From a virus: DNA of 40,368 bases. The DNA is taken from IMG/VR virus record IMGVR_UViG_3300049440_000162, positions 1-40,368 of that record, one strand, 5' to 3'. Both the position numbers and the translations under genes were made by a program. The notes beneath the pieces were generated by a model. The model was not told where the DNA came from. It worked only from the letters and a program-made list of their open reading frames with translations, and ran no database searches. This document shows, in pieces, positions 1 to 9,013 of the stretch. Position 1 is the stretch's first letter; every line of letters starts with the position of its first letter.

Positions 1-31
1 GGCGGCATGAACGAGCATGTTGCTATTAACA
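1..31. repeat. Terminal direct repeat, left copy (assembly overlap of a circular genome)
   Basis: Bases 1-31 match bases 40338-40368 at 30 of 31 positions; the mismatch is C at 23 against G at 40360 (Ala against Gly codon). The repeat lies inside one reading frame, so joining the ends keeps the tape-measure frame. This is what an assembler leaves on a circular or circularly permuted molecule. The mismatch may be a population variant or a read error. Confidence 0.85.
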
Positions 32-1845
32 TCGGCGGCGACTGGTTCGAGAGTGGTGGGCAGCGCGGCGATACCGCGGGGCCGTCACCGAACGCGGCGA
101 AGGGGCTCAACAAGTTCGTCGGCACCCCACACGCCGTCGCGGCCGCAACGGGCGGGGGCATCGCCCTGGCGCAATCGACGGGCGGCGGGACGAGCGATCT
201 GACGGGTGCCGCCGGTGGTGGTGACCTCGCCAGTATCATCAGCGGTGCGGCCACCACTGCCGGTCGCGCTGGGGCTGGTGCGATCCAGGGAGCCGGGATC
301 GGCAAGACGCTGGCGAGCCTCAACCCGCAGGACGCGCAGAACACGCTTGCCGCCTATCAGCAGATTCTGCCGATGCTGCGTGAAGCGGCGAACATGAAAT
401 ACCCCGAACTGCCCGTGACGGCAGAGAACGAGGCATTGCAGCAAGGTCTGGGCTTCCTCCAGGCGTGGGGTCAGGCGCAGGGCGACATTCGCACGGGTGC
501 ATCGGGCTTCGCCGACGACATGCAGCGCGTGACCGACATCATCGGTGGGCCACTCGGCGCGGCATACGGCCGCATCCTCCAGGCGCAATACCAGTCCGCG
601 CGCATCAACGAGCAGATCGTCTCCACGCAGAGCGCGATCACGCAGTTGGACACCGCCCATCAAGCGACGGTCGATCAGCGGACGGCGGCGGACCGCGCTT
701 CCGGCCGCCAGCAGACAATGCAGGGCTGGGCCGACCAGGCGTCCGACCAGGCACGGCAACGGCGGCAGCAGGCGGGCGCGCAGGGGATTCAGGATGCGCA
801 GAGCGCCGAGAACCGCGGCTACACCGGGGTGACGCGCTCATTCCAGGACCGGCAGCGCGCGTTGCAGTTCTCGCAGCAGGTGCAGGGCACCGACCTGCAA
901 AATCAACTGGCGGACCTCCAACAGCAGCAGACGAGAACCGGCTACCAGCGGACGGCGCAGGAGCAACTCGTCTCGGCGCAGGTCAAAGGCGCCGGCACGA
1001 ACGAGGCAGCGGCGCAACTGGCGGCGAACCTCGCTGCGATGCATGACCGCGACCTCCTGCAGAAGGACGCGGACACGAAGGCCATCGATGATCTGCAGGA
1101 GAAGATCCGCCTGCAACAGAAGCAAGCGAATCTCGACTCCTACAATCTGGAGACGGAGCAGATTCAGGCGCAGCGGGCACACGAAGACCGGATGGCGCAA
1201 CTTGACGATCAGGCCACGGCGCAGCAGCGGAACGCCCAGGCGGAGGACGAGGCGATCCAGGAGAGTCGGACCGCACGCGATCAGGCCCACCAGATGGAGC
1301 TCTGGCAGGTCGAGGATAGCCGTGCCGCCGAAGATGCCGCATACCAGCAGCAAAAGGCGTCGCTGGAGGAGCGACTGACCGGCTTGCAGGCGGAAAAGCA
1401 GGCGCAGGACGACCTCATCACCACACTGCAGCAGATGATCGGGCTGATGGGACAGTTCGGGGACGCCGGCCAGACCGCACTCAGTCAGCTCGTCTCCGGC
1501 ACGCAGGGGATGCTGACAGGCGAGTCGAAGGCGAGCCATCCCACGGGCGGCTGGATACCGAAGCTCGCCGCCGGCGGCACCGTGCCGATTGGCGGCCAGG
1601 CATTCGTCGGTGAGTCGGGCATCGAGCATCTGCTGATGACTCCGAAGGGAGCGGTCGTCACGCCGATGGGGTCGGCTCCTGCTGCATCGGGTGGTGGGGT
1701 CGTCGTCAACATCGGTACGATCAACGGCGGCATGAGCGAGGACCAGATCGCGGACGTGACGCAGCAGTTCAATCAGGCGCTGCGCGACGCGGTGCGTAAG
1801 GCCGGCACCGCGTCACGCGCCCAGAGCCGCGCACTCGGAAGGTGA
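1..1845 (+). CDS. Tape-measure protein, C-terminal part (continues from 37101-40368)
   Basis: This is the 3' end of the gene that starts at 37101. The frame is open from base 1 and ends at the TGA at 1843-1845, adding about 614 residues. The first residues (Asn-Glu-His-Val) complete the NlpC/P60-like peptidase begun at the right end and supply its probable catalytic His. A long stretch follows, rich in Gln, Ala, Asp and Arg (about residues 190-480 of this part), predicted as coiled coil and typical of tape-measure rods. The end is a Gly/Ala-rich segment and a short amphipathic tail. The distal tail gene follows directly. Reading it as a separate gene starting at base 7 would be an artefact of the cut point. 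Confidence 0.85.
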   Translation, partial: GGMNEHVAINIGGDWFESGGQRGDTAGPSPNAAKGLNKFVGTPHAVAAATGGGIALAQSTGGGTSDLTGAAGGGDLASIISGAATTAGRAGAGAIQGAGIGKTLASLNPQDAQNTLAAYQQILPMLREAANMKYPELPVTAENEALQQGLGFLQAWGQAQGDIRTGASGFADDMQRVTDIIGGPLGAAYGRILQAQYQSARINEQIVSTQSAITQLDTAHQATVDQRTAADRASGRQQTMQGWADQASDQARQRRQQAGAQGIQDAQSAENRGYTGVTRSFQDRQRALQFSQQVQGTDLQNQLADLQQQQTRTGYQRTAQEQLVSAQVKGAGTNEAAAQLAANLAAMHDRDLLQKDADTKAIDDLQEKIRLQQKQANLDSYNLETEQIQAQRAHEDRMAQLDDQATAQQRNAQAEDEAIQESRTARDQAHQMELWQVEDSRAAEDAAYQQQKASLEERLTGLQAEKQAQDDLITTLQQMIGLMGQFGDAGQTALSQLVSGTQGMLTGESKASHPTGGWIPKLAAGGTVPIGGQAFVGESGIEHLLMTPKGAVVTPMGSAPAASGGGVVVNIGTINGGMSEDQIADVTQQFNQALRDAVRKAGTASRAQSRALGR

Positions 1846-1855
1846 GGGTACCGGT

Positions 1856-2794
1856 ATCGGGTTCTTAAGGTACCTGTACCAGCTTGATCTGGATCCGGCT
1901 GACGGCGCCTACGTGCCGTACGAGTTCCGGCCGATCAACATGAGCATGAGCCGTGATTTTGCGCGACGGGAGTCCGTGCTGGTGGTTCCGGGCGCGGATT
2001 CAGTGCTGGACGCTTTCGGCGCCGGCGCCGGCCCGATGGACCGGCGCGATCAATCGTTTTCGTTCCGCCGCTTCACCCACGGCAACAATGACGCCGTCTA
2101 CGATACGCTCGCCGCCTGGCTCGCGCCCGGTCTGCCGCTCCGCCTCGTCTACCAGACCGACCAGTTGGGGCTCTGGTATACCGTCGGCTACAATCCACGG
2201 ATCGCGCTGACGGAGACGTCGGGCGGCAACTGGGGCGAGGACGGGTATCTTGACTTCACCATTACCTGGCGCATCCGCCCCGACTGGCGCGCGCGGTTCA
2301 GCGAGGATAGCGAGCGCTTCACCTCCGTCTCCCGCTTCGCCCCCGGGACCGTCTTCGGCGGGACGGGGACGATACCGATCACCGCGAACCCGCAGGCGAT
2401 CTCGATCGATGCGCGCGGCACGGCGGGCCTCGATCTGCCCACCCTCCCCGACACCGGCGCAACGATCTCCGTGCATGGGCCGGTTGGCGGCAGTCTCGGC
2501 TTCCGGGTGACCAGTTTCTCCGCTTTCGCCGTCGATGCGTCGGGGACGAAGCAGCCACTGTACTTTGACGTGCCGTTCCCGCTGCCGCTCGCCACTGACA
2601 GCGTCACGCTCAACTTCGCGTCGCAGACGTTCCTGCATAACGGTGCGCCGTTTCGGCCGGTCAAGCCCGCATATCAATCGCACTACTGGGAGATCGCGCC
2701 CGGTGTGCTGAACGGTGGTCAGGTCGCCGCGCTCGGCACGTCCCCCCTGGTGGGCGGGCTGATCCGCTTCTCGTGGTTCCGTAAGCGCGCATAG
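1856..2794 (+). CDS. Distal tail protein (Dit-like), non-canonical start
   Basis: It lies directly after the tape measure, where the hub protein joining tail tube to tail tip is encoded in siphoviruses. The first in-frame GTG is at 1913, but the frame upstream is clearly coding (FLRYLYQLDLDPADG just before it) and looks like a distal-tail N-terminus. No ATG, GTG or TTG exists in frame upstream. An AGGTGAGGG ribosome site at 1840-1848 sits seven bases before an ATC at 1856, chosen here as a possible rare start; CTG at 1874 is the alternative. The C-terminal half is beta-rich. The TAG stop at 2792-2794 touches the left arm of a hairpin element. Function is inferred from position and general character. 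Confidence 0.65.
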   Translation: MGFLRYLYQLDLDPADGAYVPYEFRPINMSMSRDFARRESVLVVPGADSVLDAFGAGAGPMDRRDQSFSFRRFTHGNNDAVYDTLAAWLAPGLPLRLVYQTDQLGLWYTVGYNPRIALTETSGGNWGEDGYLDFTITWRIRPDWRARFSEDSERFTSVSRFAPGTVFGGTGTIPITANPQAISIDARGTAGLDLPTLPDTGATISVHGPVGGSLGFRVTSFSAFAVDASGTKQPLYFDVPFPLPLATDSVTLNFASQTFLHNGAPFRPVKPAYQSHYWEIAPGVLNGGQVAALGTSPLVGGLIRFSWFRKRA

Positions 2795-2909
2795 TGGTTC
2801 ACCGCATGCCGATCCTTGCCCCTTTGCACGAGACCGTGTCAGTGCGGTTCGCGGCAAAGGGGCAAGGATGTACCGCTACGAAGACGGTCACATGCATGCG
2901 GTGAACCAC
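2794..2909. repeat. Hairpin element HE1, long (nested) form
   Basis: Outer arms of 16 bp are perfect: GTGGTTCACCGCATGC at 2794-2809 and its complement at 2894-2909. Inside the outer core a second complete hairpin occupies 2812-2869 with 16-bp arms (ATCCTTGCCCCTTTGC and complement) and a 26-nt core. The inner unit sits between the leading CG of the outer core and its GTACC. The element starts on the last base of the upstream stop codon and ends 20 bases before the next start. It has no T-run, so it is not a standard terminator. Confidence 0.9.
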
Positions 2910-2929
2910 GGAGAGGACGAGGCACCATC

Positions 2930-4336
2930 ATGCCCATGAGTTACGCTTCGGCGGGTGTGGTCGCACCCGCGAACGCGACCGACAACTCGTTCGTCTTCTT
3001 CAAGGCGACATTCGATCATATCTTCGGCGTCTTCAACAGCTTCGAGACGGCGAACAATGCCGCACTCGCGACGACGAACAGTAACGTCGCGGGGAACACC
3101 TCGAGCATCGGCACGATCAACACGCTGCTCGGCACGCGCACCGCGGCCGCGTCGGCGAACTCGATGATGATGCGCGACGCCAACGCGGCCACCGCGCTCG
3201 GCGGCCTCTCCGTGGTCTCCACGCAGCCGGGCGCCGCGACCGTCGTGCTGCGGCCGATCAGCGGACAAACCTTCCCCCTCGTCACGGTGCAAAACGCGGC
3301 GGGCACGGTCAACACCGCCTATATCGGCTTTGATGGCTCATTCACCTCGACACCCGGCTTTGTGGGCGACCTCGCGGGCAATGCCACGGGCGTCAAGGGG
3401 ATCGCGGCACACGCCCTGCTCGTCGGCGCCGGTGCGGGCGCCATGGCCGCACTGCCGCCTGGGTCCGCGGGCTATGTCCTGACATCGCAGGGAGCGGCGC
3501 TCGATCCCGTCTGGTCCGCCCCGACTGGCGGCAGCGGCGGCGGCGGAACGGCGTCCACGATCACGACGGGCGGCACCGGCGATGCGTCACTGATTGACAT
3601 CACGACGCCGCTCGTCCAGAACGTCGTCAACGCGCTCTCCGTCACCGGCGGCACGAGTCTGCAAATCGCCGCCAGCAGTAGCACGAAGCTCGGACTCTCG
3701 GTCGGCGGGCGCTGGCGCACGAATACCGCGAACGCGACGACGAACGCCGTGTCGGGCGGAGCCGGGAACCGCTATCTGGTCGCGGACATCTCGGGCGCGG
3801 TCGTCGGTGGCAACGGCATCGCCTTCTCGCTGAATACCACAGCAACGCTGACGAACCAGTACCAGTTGCTCATCTGCGCGGTGCGCTGGGATGGCACGAC
3901 GCTGCAACTCGATGCCTCCACCACCGACTTCACGAATCTTGTGCCGACAATCAACTCGACCGGCTTTCTCCCCGCCGTCCTCGCACAGGATTACACCGCT
4001 GGCGCGCTGACGAACGCGGGCTTTCAGAACCTGGCGAATGGCATCACCACCACGCTCCATTTCCCCACGGCGCTGCGCGGACTGATCGTCTTTAGCTTCG
4101 ATCTCGCGCAAGGCGCAGCGGCACAGAACGGCTATCTCTATCTCAGTGTCGATGGTGGACTCGTGGGGAAAAACGTCCAGTTCAACGGCGTGCCAATCAA
4201 TCAGACGCTGACGCTGACCGGGCAGCTGCGCGTCTCGCTCGGTGCGGGTGCACATACGTTCGTCGTGCAGGCATTTTGCGGCACGGTCGGCCCGACGGTC
4301 GGCGCGGTCAGCGTCAACGGCTTCTTCTATCGGTAG
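2930..4336 (+). CDS. Minor tail or tail-fibre-like protein
   Basis: A 468-residue protein rich in Ala, Gly, Thr, Ser and Asn, with few charged residues and many short beta-prone repeats, a composition usual for phage fibre and minor tail proteins. The N-terminal 80 residues (FKATFDHIFGVFNSF and following Asn/Ala/Thr heptad-like stretch) may form an attachment or trimeric stalk. A Gly/Ser-rich hinge lies near residue 200, followed by a beta-sandwich-like C-terminal part. The start ATG at 2930 is preceded by GGAGAGGACGAGG; an earlier in-frame start at 2816 lies inside the hairpin element and is not used here. No enzyme motif is visible. The next gene, an SGNH hydrolase, follows after 11 bases. 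Confidence 0.65.
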   Translation: MPMSYASAGVVAPANATDNSFVFFKATFDHIFGVFNSFETANNAALATTNSNVAGNTSSIGTINTLLGTRTAAASANSMMMRDANAATALGGLSVVSTQPGAATVVLRPISGQTFPLVTVQNAAGTVNTAYIGFDGSFTSTPGFVGDLAGNATGVKGIAAHALLVGAGAGAMAALPPGSAGYVLTSQGAALDPVWSAPTGGSGGGGTASTITTGGTGDASLIDITTPLVQNVVNALSVTGGTSLQIAASSSTKLGLSVGGRWRTNTANATTNAVSGGAGNRYLVADISGAVVGGNGIAFSLNTTATLTNQYQLLICAVRWDGTTLQLDASTTDFTNLVPTINSTGFLPAVLAQDYTAGALTNAGFQNLANGITTTLHFPTALRGLIVFSFDLAQGAAAQNGYLYLSVDGGLVGKNVQFNGVPINQTLTLTGQLRVSLGAGAHTFVVQAFCGTVGPTVGAVSVNGFFYR

Positions 4337-4347
4337 GAGGACAGCGG

Positions 4348-5421
4348 ATGACCATGACGCGCATCGACCAGACGGACGCCAGCGTGACCCTGGGTGGCGG
4401 ACACTGGGGCACCGCCGTCGCGGACGCCAATGCTGTCGGTGGCACCTACGCACGCACGACCACCAATGGTGACACGGCGACCATCGTCATCCCGGCCGGT
4501 CCTTCGACGGCGATCCTCCAATGCACACGCCTGTCGACCGGCGGCGCGCCCACGATTGTCAACACGACGCTGGGCAGCGCGCCGGTCACGTGGGATCAGA
4601 CGAGCGGCACGAACAATGCCGCCGCCGGCTGGGTCGTCTCGAAAGCTTGCAGCCCGCCGATTGCCCTCAATCCCGCGGTCCCGAACACGATCGTCGTCAC
4701 CGCAGCCGGTGGCGGGGCGACGCTTGATGCCTATGAGAAATACACGCCGTCCGCGATCACGGCCGGGCGCTTCACCGTGGCCGGGCACTCGATCACGCAG
4801 GGCGCGTTCATCACCAGTCCGACGACGAACCGCTTCACCGCCCTCGCCGCAACCTGGCTCAGCATGACGGAGGACAACACCGGGACAGCGACCGGGGCAA
4901 CGCTCGCCGATAACAATCAGGCCGCGTCCCCGGTGCCGCTCTGGACGATCATCCATGTCGGCACGAACTGGGATCAGCGCACACCGGAAATTGCCTGTTG
5001 CATGATCGGGATCAACGACATCTCCACCCTGCTCGCTGCTGACCCGACGCCGGGCTACTACCTCGCCCTCTTCAAGCAGCGCCTGCGCGAGTTGACCTGG
5101 CGGATGAACTACAGCGTGCCCGGCTGCCTGGTGCTCCTCGTCAGCATGACGCCAAACACCAACCTAGGCGGCGCGGTGACGCAGGCGAATATCGTCGCCT
5201 TCGACCGCGCCATTCAGCAGGTCGCCCTCGAGCCAACGATGACGAACTGCCTGTACGTCAACTGCTGGGATGCGCTCAACACCACCAACTACGCATCGGC
5301 GGCGATCCTCTCGGACGGGACGCACCCGACCATCTACGGGCACGACCTGATGGCGCGGGCGCTGTTCAAGCAGGTCGCGGCGCGGCGGGCGTCGCCGGCC
5401 GCACTGCGGTTGGTTGCGTGA
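4348..5421 (+). CDS. Tail-associated SGNH/GDSL-type hydrolase
   Basis: A 357-residue protein. The first 130 residues are a beta-rich, Thr/Ala-rich module like those on tail fibres; an SGNH hydrolase domain follows. Visible motifs are the nucleophile block GHSIT (Ser148; the usual GDS has His in place of Asp), a block III-like GINDIS, and DGTHPT near the C-terminus supplying the Asp-x-x-His pair. Such domains on tails act as esterases or deacetylases on host surface polysaccharide, which is the inferred role. A strong AGGAGG site precedes ATG 4348. The stop overlaps the next start as TGATG. Confidence 0.75.
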   Translation: MTMTRIDQTDASVTLGGGHWGTAVADANAVGGTYARTTTNGDTATIVIPAGPSTAILQCTRLSTGGAPTIVNTTLGSAPVTWDQTSGTNNAAAGWVVSKACSPPIALNPAVPNTIVVTAAGGGATLDAYEKYTPSAITAGRFTVAGHSITQGAFITSPTTNRFTALAATWLSMTEDNTGTATGATLADNNQAASPVPLWTIIHVGTNWDQRTPEIACCMIGINDISTLLAADPTPGYYLALFKQRLRELTWRMNYSVPGCLVLLVSMTPNTNLGGAVTQANIVAFDRAIQQVALEPTMTNCLYVNCWDALNTTNYASAAILSDGTHPTIYGHDLMARALFKQVAARRASPAALRLVA

Positions 5422-5774
5422 TGTTGGAAAGGAGTTTGCATGTGAATCCTGCCCATGCTGCCCAGCGGGCGCCCGCACCCGAGACCGTTACATCCTTGGC
5501 GGCTTGCCGCGAACCGCTCCAAAACGAGGTTAGGCGCCTGTCCGAGGATGAGTTGTGCTACCACCGGAGGGTCGTCGCGGCAGTGCAGGAAGCACGGCAG
5601 CGATTGGCGCTCGCGGAGGCAGTGGGGAGCGCGTGGTTCGCGCACCTGATGGAGCGCTACGGGCTCGCCGAGACCGATGTCGTCGAAGTCGATGGCGCCA
5701 TCACGCGCGTGTCCGCACCGCGGGACGCGCGTGTAGTGCGCGACACGGCATCGCCGTCTCCAAAGAAAGGCTAG
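5421..5774 (+). CDS. Small hypothetical tail-region protein
   Basis: A 117-residue protein translationally coupled to the hydrolase (TGATG). The N-terminal 32 residues are encoded by a decayed hairpin element (5426-5516) and are probably not part of the original fold; a second possible start is GTG 5442 with AAAGGAG upstream. The conserved-looking part is alpha-helical (LSEDELCYHRRVVAAVQEAR onward) and ends with a basic tail. The size and position fit a small tail-completion protein or linker, but no family is recognised. Confidence 0.55.
   Translation: MLERSLHVNPAHAAQRAPAPETVTSLAACREPLQNEVRRLSEDELCYHRRVVAAVQEARQRLALAEAVGSAWFAHLMERYGLAETDVVEVDGAITRVSAPRDARVVRDTASPSPKKG
5426..5516. repeat. 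Hairpin element HE2, truncated long form (remnant)
   Basis: A left arm-like segment at 5426-5439 ends in TTTGC and is followed by ATGTGA, the reverse-orientation core start. Further on, CGTTAC is followed at once by ATCCTTGGCGGCTTGC and CGCGAACCG, which matches a left inner arm plus half of the inner core as in HE1 and HE7. The right inner arm and right outer arm are missing. It looks like a long-form element that lost its right half and was absorbed into the reading frame. Confidence 0.45.
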
Positions 5775-5777
5775 CAG

Positions 5778-8096
5778 ATGGCGCGGCTGACCTGTTGGAC
5801 GGTCGGTGCGAACCCGGTCCCGCTCCTCACCTGTGTCGGCGGTACCGTCGTCCTGACCGAAATCGACCAGTTCACCGCGCATGACCTGGAGTTCGCGGCC
5901 GCCGATGCGCGCACGATCCAGGCGATGAAGGAATGGACCCTGCTCGAACTGGTGCAGGAGGGCGTCGGCACGATCGGCTACGGGTACGTCGTCAATCCCC
6001 GCCAGAGCGTCAGCGACCAGGGCGCGGGCACCATCCGCGTCAGCCTCGAGCAACTGACGCACGAGTTGACCTGGCACCGGACGCGGCGGGGCTGGCAGGC
6101 ACAGAACAACATCTCGATCGTCCAGGCACGCCTCGCGGCGCTGGCACCCGGCTGGACCGGCGTCTTTACGGACCTGTACACGGTGGACCCGCAAGGGAAC
6201 CCGCGCGATCTCACCGTGCAGGTGACACTGAACAACCCGACCGCACTCGGCGGCTATCTGCAACTCGCCCAACAGTTCTCACAGCATGCGCGCCTCGGCA
6301 CCCTCGTCGATGCGACCGGCAACCCGGCGCGCATCCTCGAGATGGGCCAGTTCGGCGCCGCCCCCACGGTGACCTTGCAGGATGCGAAGGGTGGCGATCT
6401 CGACGCCATGGGGCGCAACACGACCATGCGCGTCCCCGCCAGCGTCGAATGGCAGCCGAACAATGTCGAGGACTTCTGCAACGTCACGGTGCCATTTGGC
6501 GGCGGGCAGGACACGGATTCACTCGTCACGCTGGAACGCCTGTGGCGGATCATCAATGACCCCGCCTACCCGGATGTCGGGCGGTACGGTTCCGATGCCG
6601 ACTCGACGGCACGCACGGGGAGGGCGAGCCTGTTTCCTGAGTACGATCCCGCCTATCCGATCACGGACCCGGAGCATCCGCCCACGGGCACGATTCAGTA
6701 TGACGCGCAGGGGAATCTCCTCCAGGGGGCGTACAACACGCGCGGCGTCACCCTCGACGGGCACTATGACTACATCGTCTACGATGCCGCCAGTTATGCC
6801 ACCTACGGGCACAAGGAGACCAAAGACTATATCGATTCATCGCTGACCTACCCGTCCGCGGATCCCGCCGATCAGGTCTACACCGCGCGCGCTCTCTATG
6901 TCTCGGTGGTTGGGTTCTTCAAACGCTACGCGCACCCGCATCACGCCTTTACGTGCACCGTCAACGATGCGAACACGCTGCCGACACGCGCGGGCGACCT
7001 GGTCGCCACGGATTTCCAGCACGTCTCGGTGGCCGAGAACGCCGCGGTCGTGGAGATGAACATCACCGAGAGCATGCGGGTGATGCAGGTGACGCGGGCG
7101 TTCAACGGTGATGATCCCGCAGTGGACACGTACACCCTCTCGAATCTCGGGCGCTTTGATGCGACGGACGCCACGGGTGCGGCGGATACCGCGCAGACGA
7201 TCGTCGCCTTGCAGCGGCAACAGGGAACGGGCCTGGCTCCGTATACGCGCGACTTTGCGGGCAACATCGATGTCGCGAACCCGATCACCGTGTCCATCTA
7301 CGTGCCGCAGTTGCATTTCCGCTGGCACGAGTTCCGGGTGCAGTGCGACTGGCTCCCGTTTCGTGGCACGGCGACGACGGCACACACCATCCAGGGATCG
7401 CCGATCGTCACGGTCGGGGCCGTGGAAATCCTGATCGCGACGCCAGCGGACATCAACGCCGTCGCCGCGAATATCGGCGGTATCCCCGATCACGTGCACG
7501 GCATGGCGGTACTCGGCAACACACGGGCCTTCACCATCTCTAGCACGCCTGCCACGATCTCGCCAAATAACTACCTCTGGGTCGGCGGATCGGGAACCAA
7601 TCTGGTGCTGAACGCGAACAGCCTCACCGGCACGCTGTACACCGGCACGCCGCCGGGCAGCCATCAGCAGGTCAATCTCGATCCGACCGCGCATCCGCAC
7701 GTGGTCAAGAAGCAGGGGGAAACGGTGGGCCACCTTCCGGCGGGGACGGTGATCGGCCCCGTACCGGACCACGCGCATGACGTGGAGAAGCGCATCCCCA
7801 CCGGGCAACCCGCCCCTGCGTCCATCACCCTGACGATCAATGGGGTCAGCCTCTCCTCCGGTGCCTCGGTGCAGGGGACACGTGACCCGCTGCTTGGCAA
7901 CGCATTCACGTCAGCCTTTGTTGCCAATGACATCTCGGTGGAGATGGAGGCGGCCGGGAGGCCGGGATCGGTCGTCCCGCTCCGGTTTGACGCGGGCACG
8001 AGCGCGGGCAATCCCTTCGGGGTGGGTTTCCTGCAAATCTCGGTGACTGCGGTGGAGGAACTCGGCGGCCTGGCAAGCACCTTCCGCGCATCGTAA
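5778..8096 (+). CDS. Large tail-tip/baseplate-like structural protein
   Basis: A 772-residue protein, the largest after the tape measure, in the position of tail-tip or tail-associated proteins. The N-terminal half (about residues 20-230) resembles baseplate-hub type modules in style, with mixed alpha/beta and many aromatic residues. The middle has Asp/Tyr-rich loops. The C-terminal part (about 570-770) repeats His-Val-His-like turns (DHVHGMA, PHVVK, DHAHD), a pattern seen in trimeric fibres that bind metal through His clusters. No hydrolase motif is clear. The role in host contact is inferred from position and composition. Confidence 0.6.
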   Translation: MARLTCWTVGANPVPLLTCVGGTVVLTEIDQFTAHDLEFAAADARTIQAMKEWTLLELVQEGVGTIGYGYVVNPRQSVSDQGAGTIRVSLEQLTHELTWHRTRRGWQAQNNISIVQARLAALAPGWTGVFTDLYTVDPQGNPRDLTVQVTLNNPTALGGYLQLAQQFSQHARLGTLVDATGNPARILEMGQFGAAPTVTLQDAKGGDLDAMGRNTTMRVPASVEWQPNNVEDFCNVTVPFGGGQDTDSLVTLERLWRIINDPAYPDVGRYGSDADSTARTGRASLFPEYDPAYPITDPEHPPTGTIQYDAQGNLLQGAYNTRGVTLDGHYDYIVYDAASYATYGHKETKDYIDSSLTYPSADPADQVYTARALYVSVVGFFKRYAHPHHAFTCTVNDANTLPTRAGDLVATDFQHVSVAENAAVVEMNITESMRVMQVTRAFNGDDPAVDTYTLSNLGRFDATDATGAADTAQTIVALQRQQGTGLAPYTRDFAGNIDVANPITVSIYVPQLHFRWHEFRVQCDWLPFRGTATTAHTIQGSPIVTVGAVEILIATPADINAVAANIGGIPDHVHGMAVLGNTRAFTISSTPATISPNNYLWVGGSGTNLVLNANSLTGTLYTGTPPGSHQQVNLDPTAHPHVVKKQGETVGHLPAGTVIGPVPDHAHDVEKRIPTGQPAPASITLTINGVSLSSGASVQGTRDPLLGNAFTSAFVANDISVEMEAAGRPGSVVPLRFDAGTSAGNPFGVGFLQISVTAVEELGGLASTFRAS

Positions 8097-8107
8097 GGAG
8101 CGAGGGA

Positions 8108-8389
8108 ATGGACGCCAGCGTCGCCCTGATCACGACCCTCGGCGCGATCGCGGTGGCGCTGATCTCCGGCGGCTTCGCCTTCGCCACACAGCGCGGCAAG
8201 GGCAGCGGCGATTATCTGCGCGAGCGGATCGCCGTCCTCGAAGCGCGTGAGGACACCACCCTCGCACCGCTCGTCGCCGCGGTGCAAAGCCAGCAGGACT
8301 CGATCGCGCAGATCGCCCAGCTGGTCACGACGGTGATGGATGAGATTCAGTACCGACGCCGGCGCCAGCAGGAAGGGAGCGATGACTGA
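8108..8389 (+). CDS. Small single-span membrane protein, possible holin or lysis accessory
   Basis: A 93-residue protein with one strong hydrophobic N-terminal segment (about residues 5-26), then a short basic stretch and a soluble helical tail with coiled-coil character. AAGGAGCGAGGG precedes ATG 8108. The stop overlaps the start of the next membrane protein (TGATG). Together with that gene it precedes the endolysin, so a lysis role is likely but unproven. It could also be a tail-anchoring membrane protein. Confidence 0.6.
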   Translation: MDASVALITTLGAIAVALISGGFAFATQRGKGSGDYLRERIAVLEAREDTTLAPLVAAVQSQQDSIAQIAQLVTTVMDEIQYRRRRQQEGSDD

Positions 8390-8670
8390 TGGCCGCATTC
8401 CTGAACGTCGCGGAACTCCGGCTCGTCGCCCTGTATCTCGCCACGATCGCGAGCGCCGCCGTCATCGGCTTCCTGGTCGCGCGTTCGATCAACCGGCAGC
8501 AACGGCGTGCCGCGGAGGTCGACGCGGTGCAGCACATCATCGAGGCGGACAAGCGACGGGAAGAGGCGGAAGCGCTCGCCCGCACGAGCGAGGCGCAGCA
8601 ACAGCGGTTAGGACGCGTGATGAAGGGGAAGGCTGGAGATGAACACAAGGCAGATTCCCAGCATCGATGA
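8389..8670 (+). CDS. Small single-span membrane protein
   Basis: A 93-residue protein with one membrane segment at about residues 12-32 followed by a highly charged helical tail rich in Arg, Glu, Gln and Ala. It has the same architecture as its upstream neighbour, to which it is coupled through TGATG. The pair could be a holin/antiholin or spanin-like pair; no lipobox or signal-peptidase site is evident. The last 30 bases overlap the following gene in another frame. Confidence 0.6.
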   Translation: MAAFLNVAELRLVALYLATIASAAVIGFLVARSINRQQRRAAEVDAVQHIIEADKRREEAEALARTSEAQQQRLGRVMKGKAGDEHKADSQHR

Positions 8671-9013
8671 TGAGGGCGTCTCACCGCCATACCGACCGCC
8701 GGGGTCGATGGCGAGAAACATGCCGCGGCCATTGCCGTCACCGCCGCCGCCGGTCGGGTGGCGCGAGCACCCGCGCGTCATTACCGCCGGTCCCTGGGCC
8801 ACGATGCTCTGGTGGTACGCGTGCGATCTGGTGCGGGAGCGTGGCGGCGGGACGACGATCAGCATGCGGGACCTGAAGCGCTTGCTCGATTGGGATGAGA
8901 TCGGCCGCAAGCCGCGCACGGTGATTGACGCGGGCATCGACGCGGGATTCTTCGCCAAGACTCAGGATTCGATAATGGTGTTCATAGACGCGCTCGATGA
9001 GCGGCGGGGGTAG
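8639..9013 (+). CDS. Hypothetical protein
   Basis: A 124-residue protein. The first 45 residues are Pro-rich and probably disordered. The remainder is compact with an aromatic cluster (WATMLWWYACDLV) and a possible small helical domain (LKRLLDWDEIGRKPRTVIDAG). It overlaps the previous gene by 32 bases. No family is recognised; the position between membrane proteins and endolysin suggests a role late in infection. The 153 bases after it hold no gene I can support. Confidence 0.5.
   Translation: MNTRQIPSIDDEGVSPPYRPPGSMARNMPRPLPSPPPPVGWREHPRVITAGPWATMLWWYACDLVRERGGGTTISMRDLKRLLDWDEIGRKPRTVIDAGIDAGFFAKTQDSIMVFIDALDERRG

Noticed and set aside
838-1629. Long minus-strand open frame inside the tape-measure gene
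   Set aside because: It is a shadow of a GC-rich, repeat-like coding sequence on the other strand and has no ribosome site. The same holds for the other long antisense frames in the structural genes.
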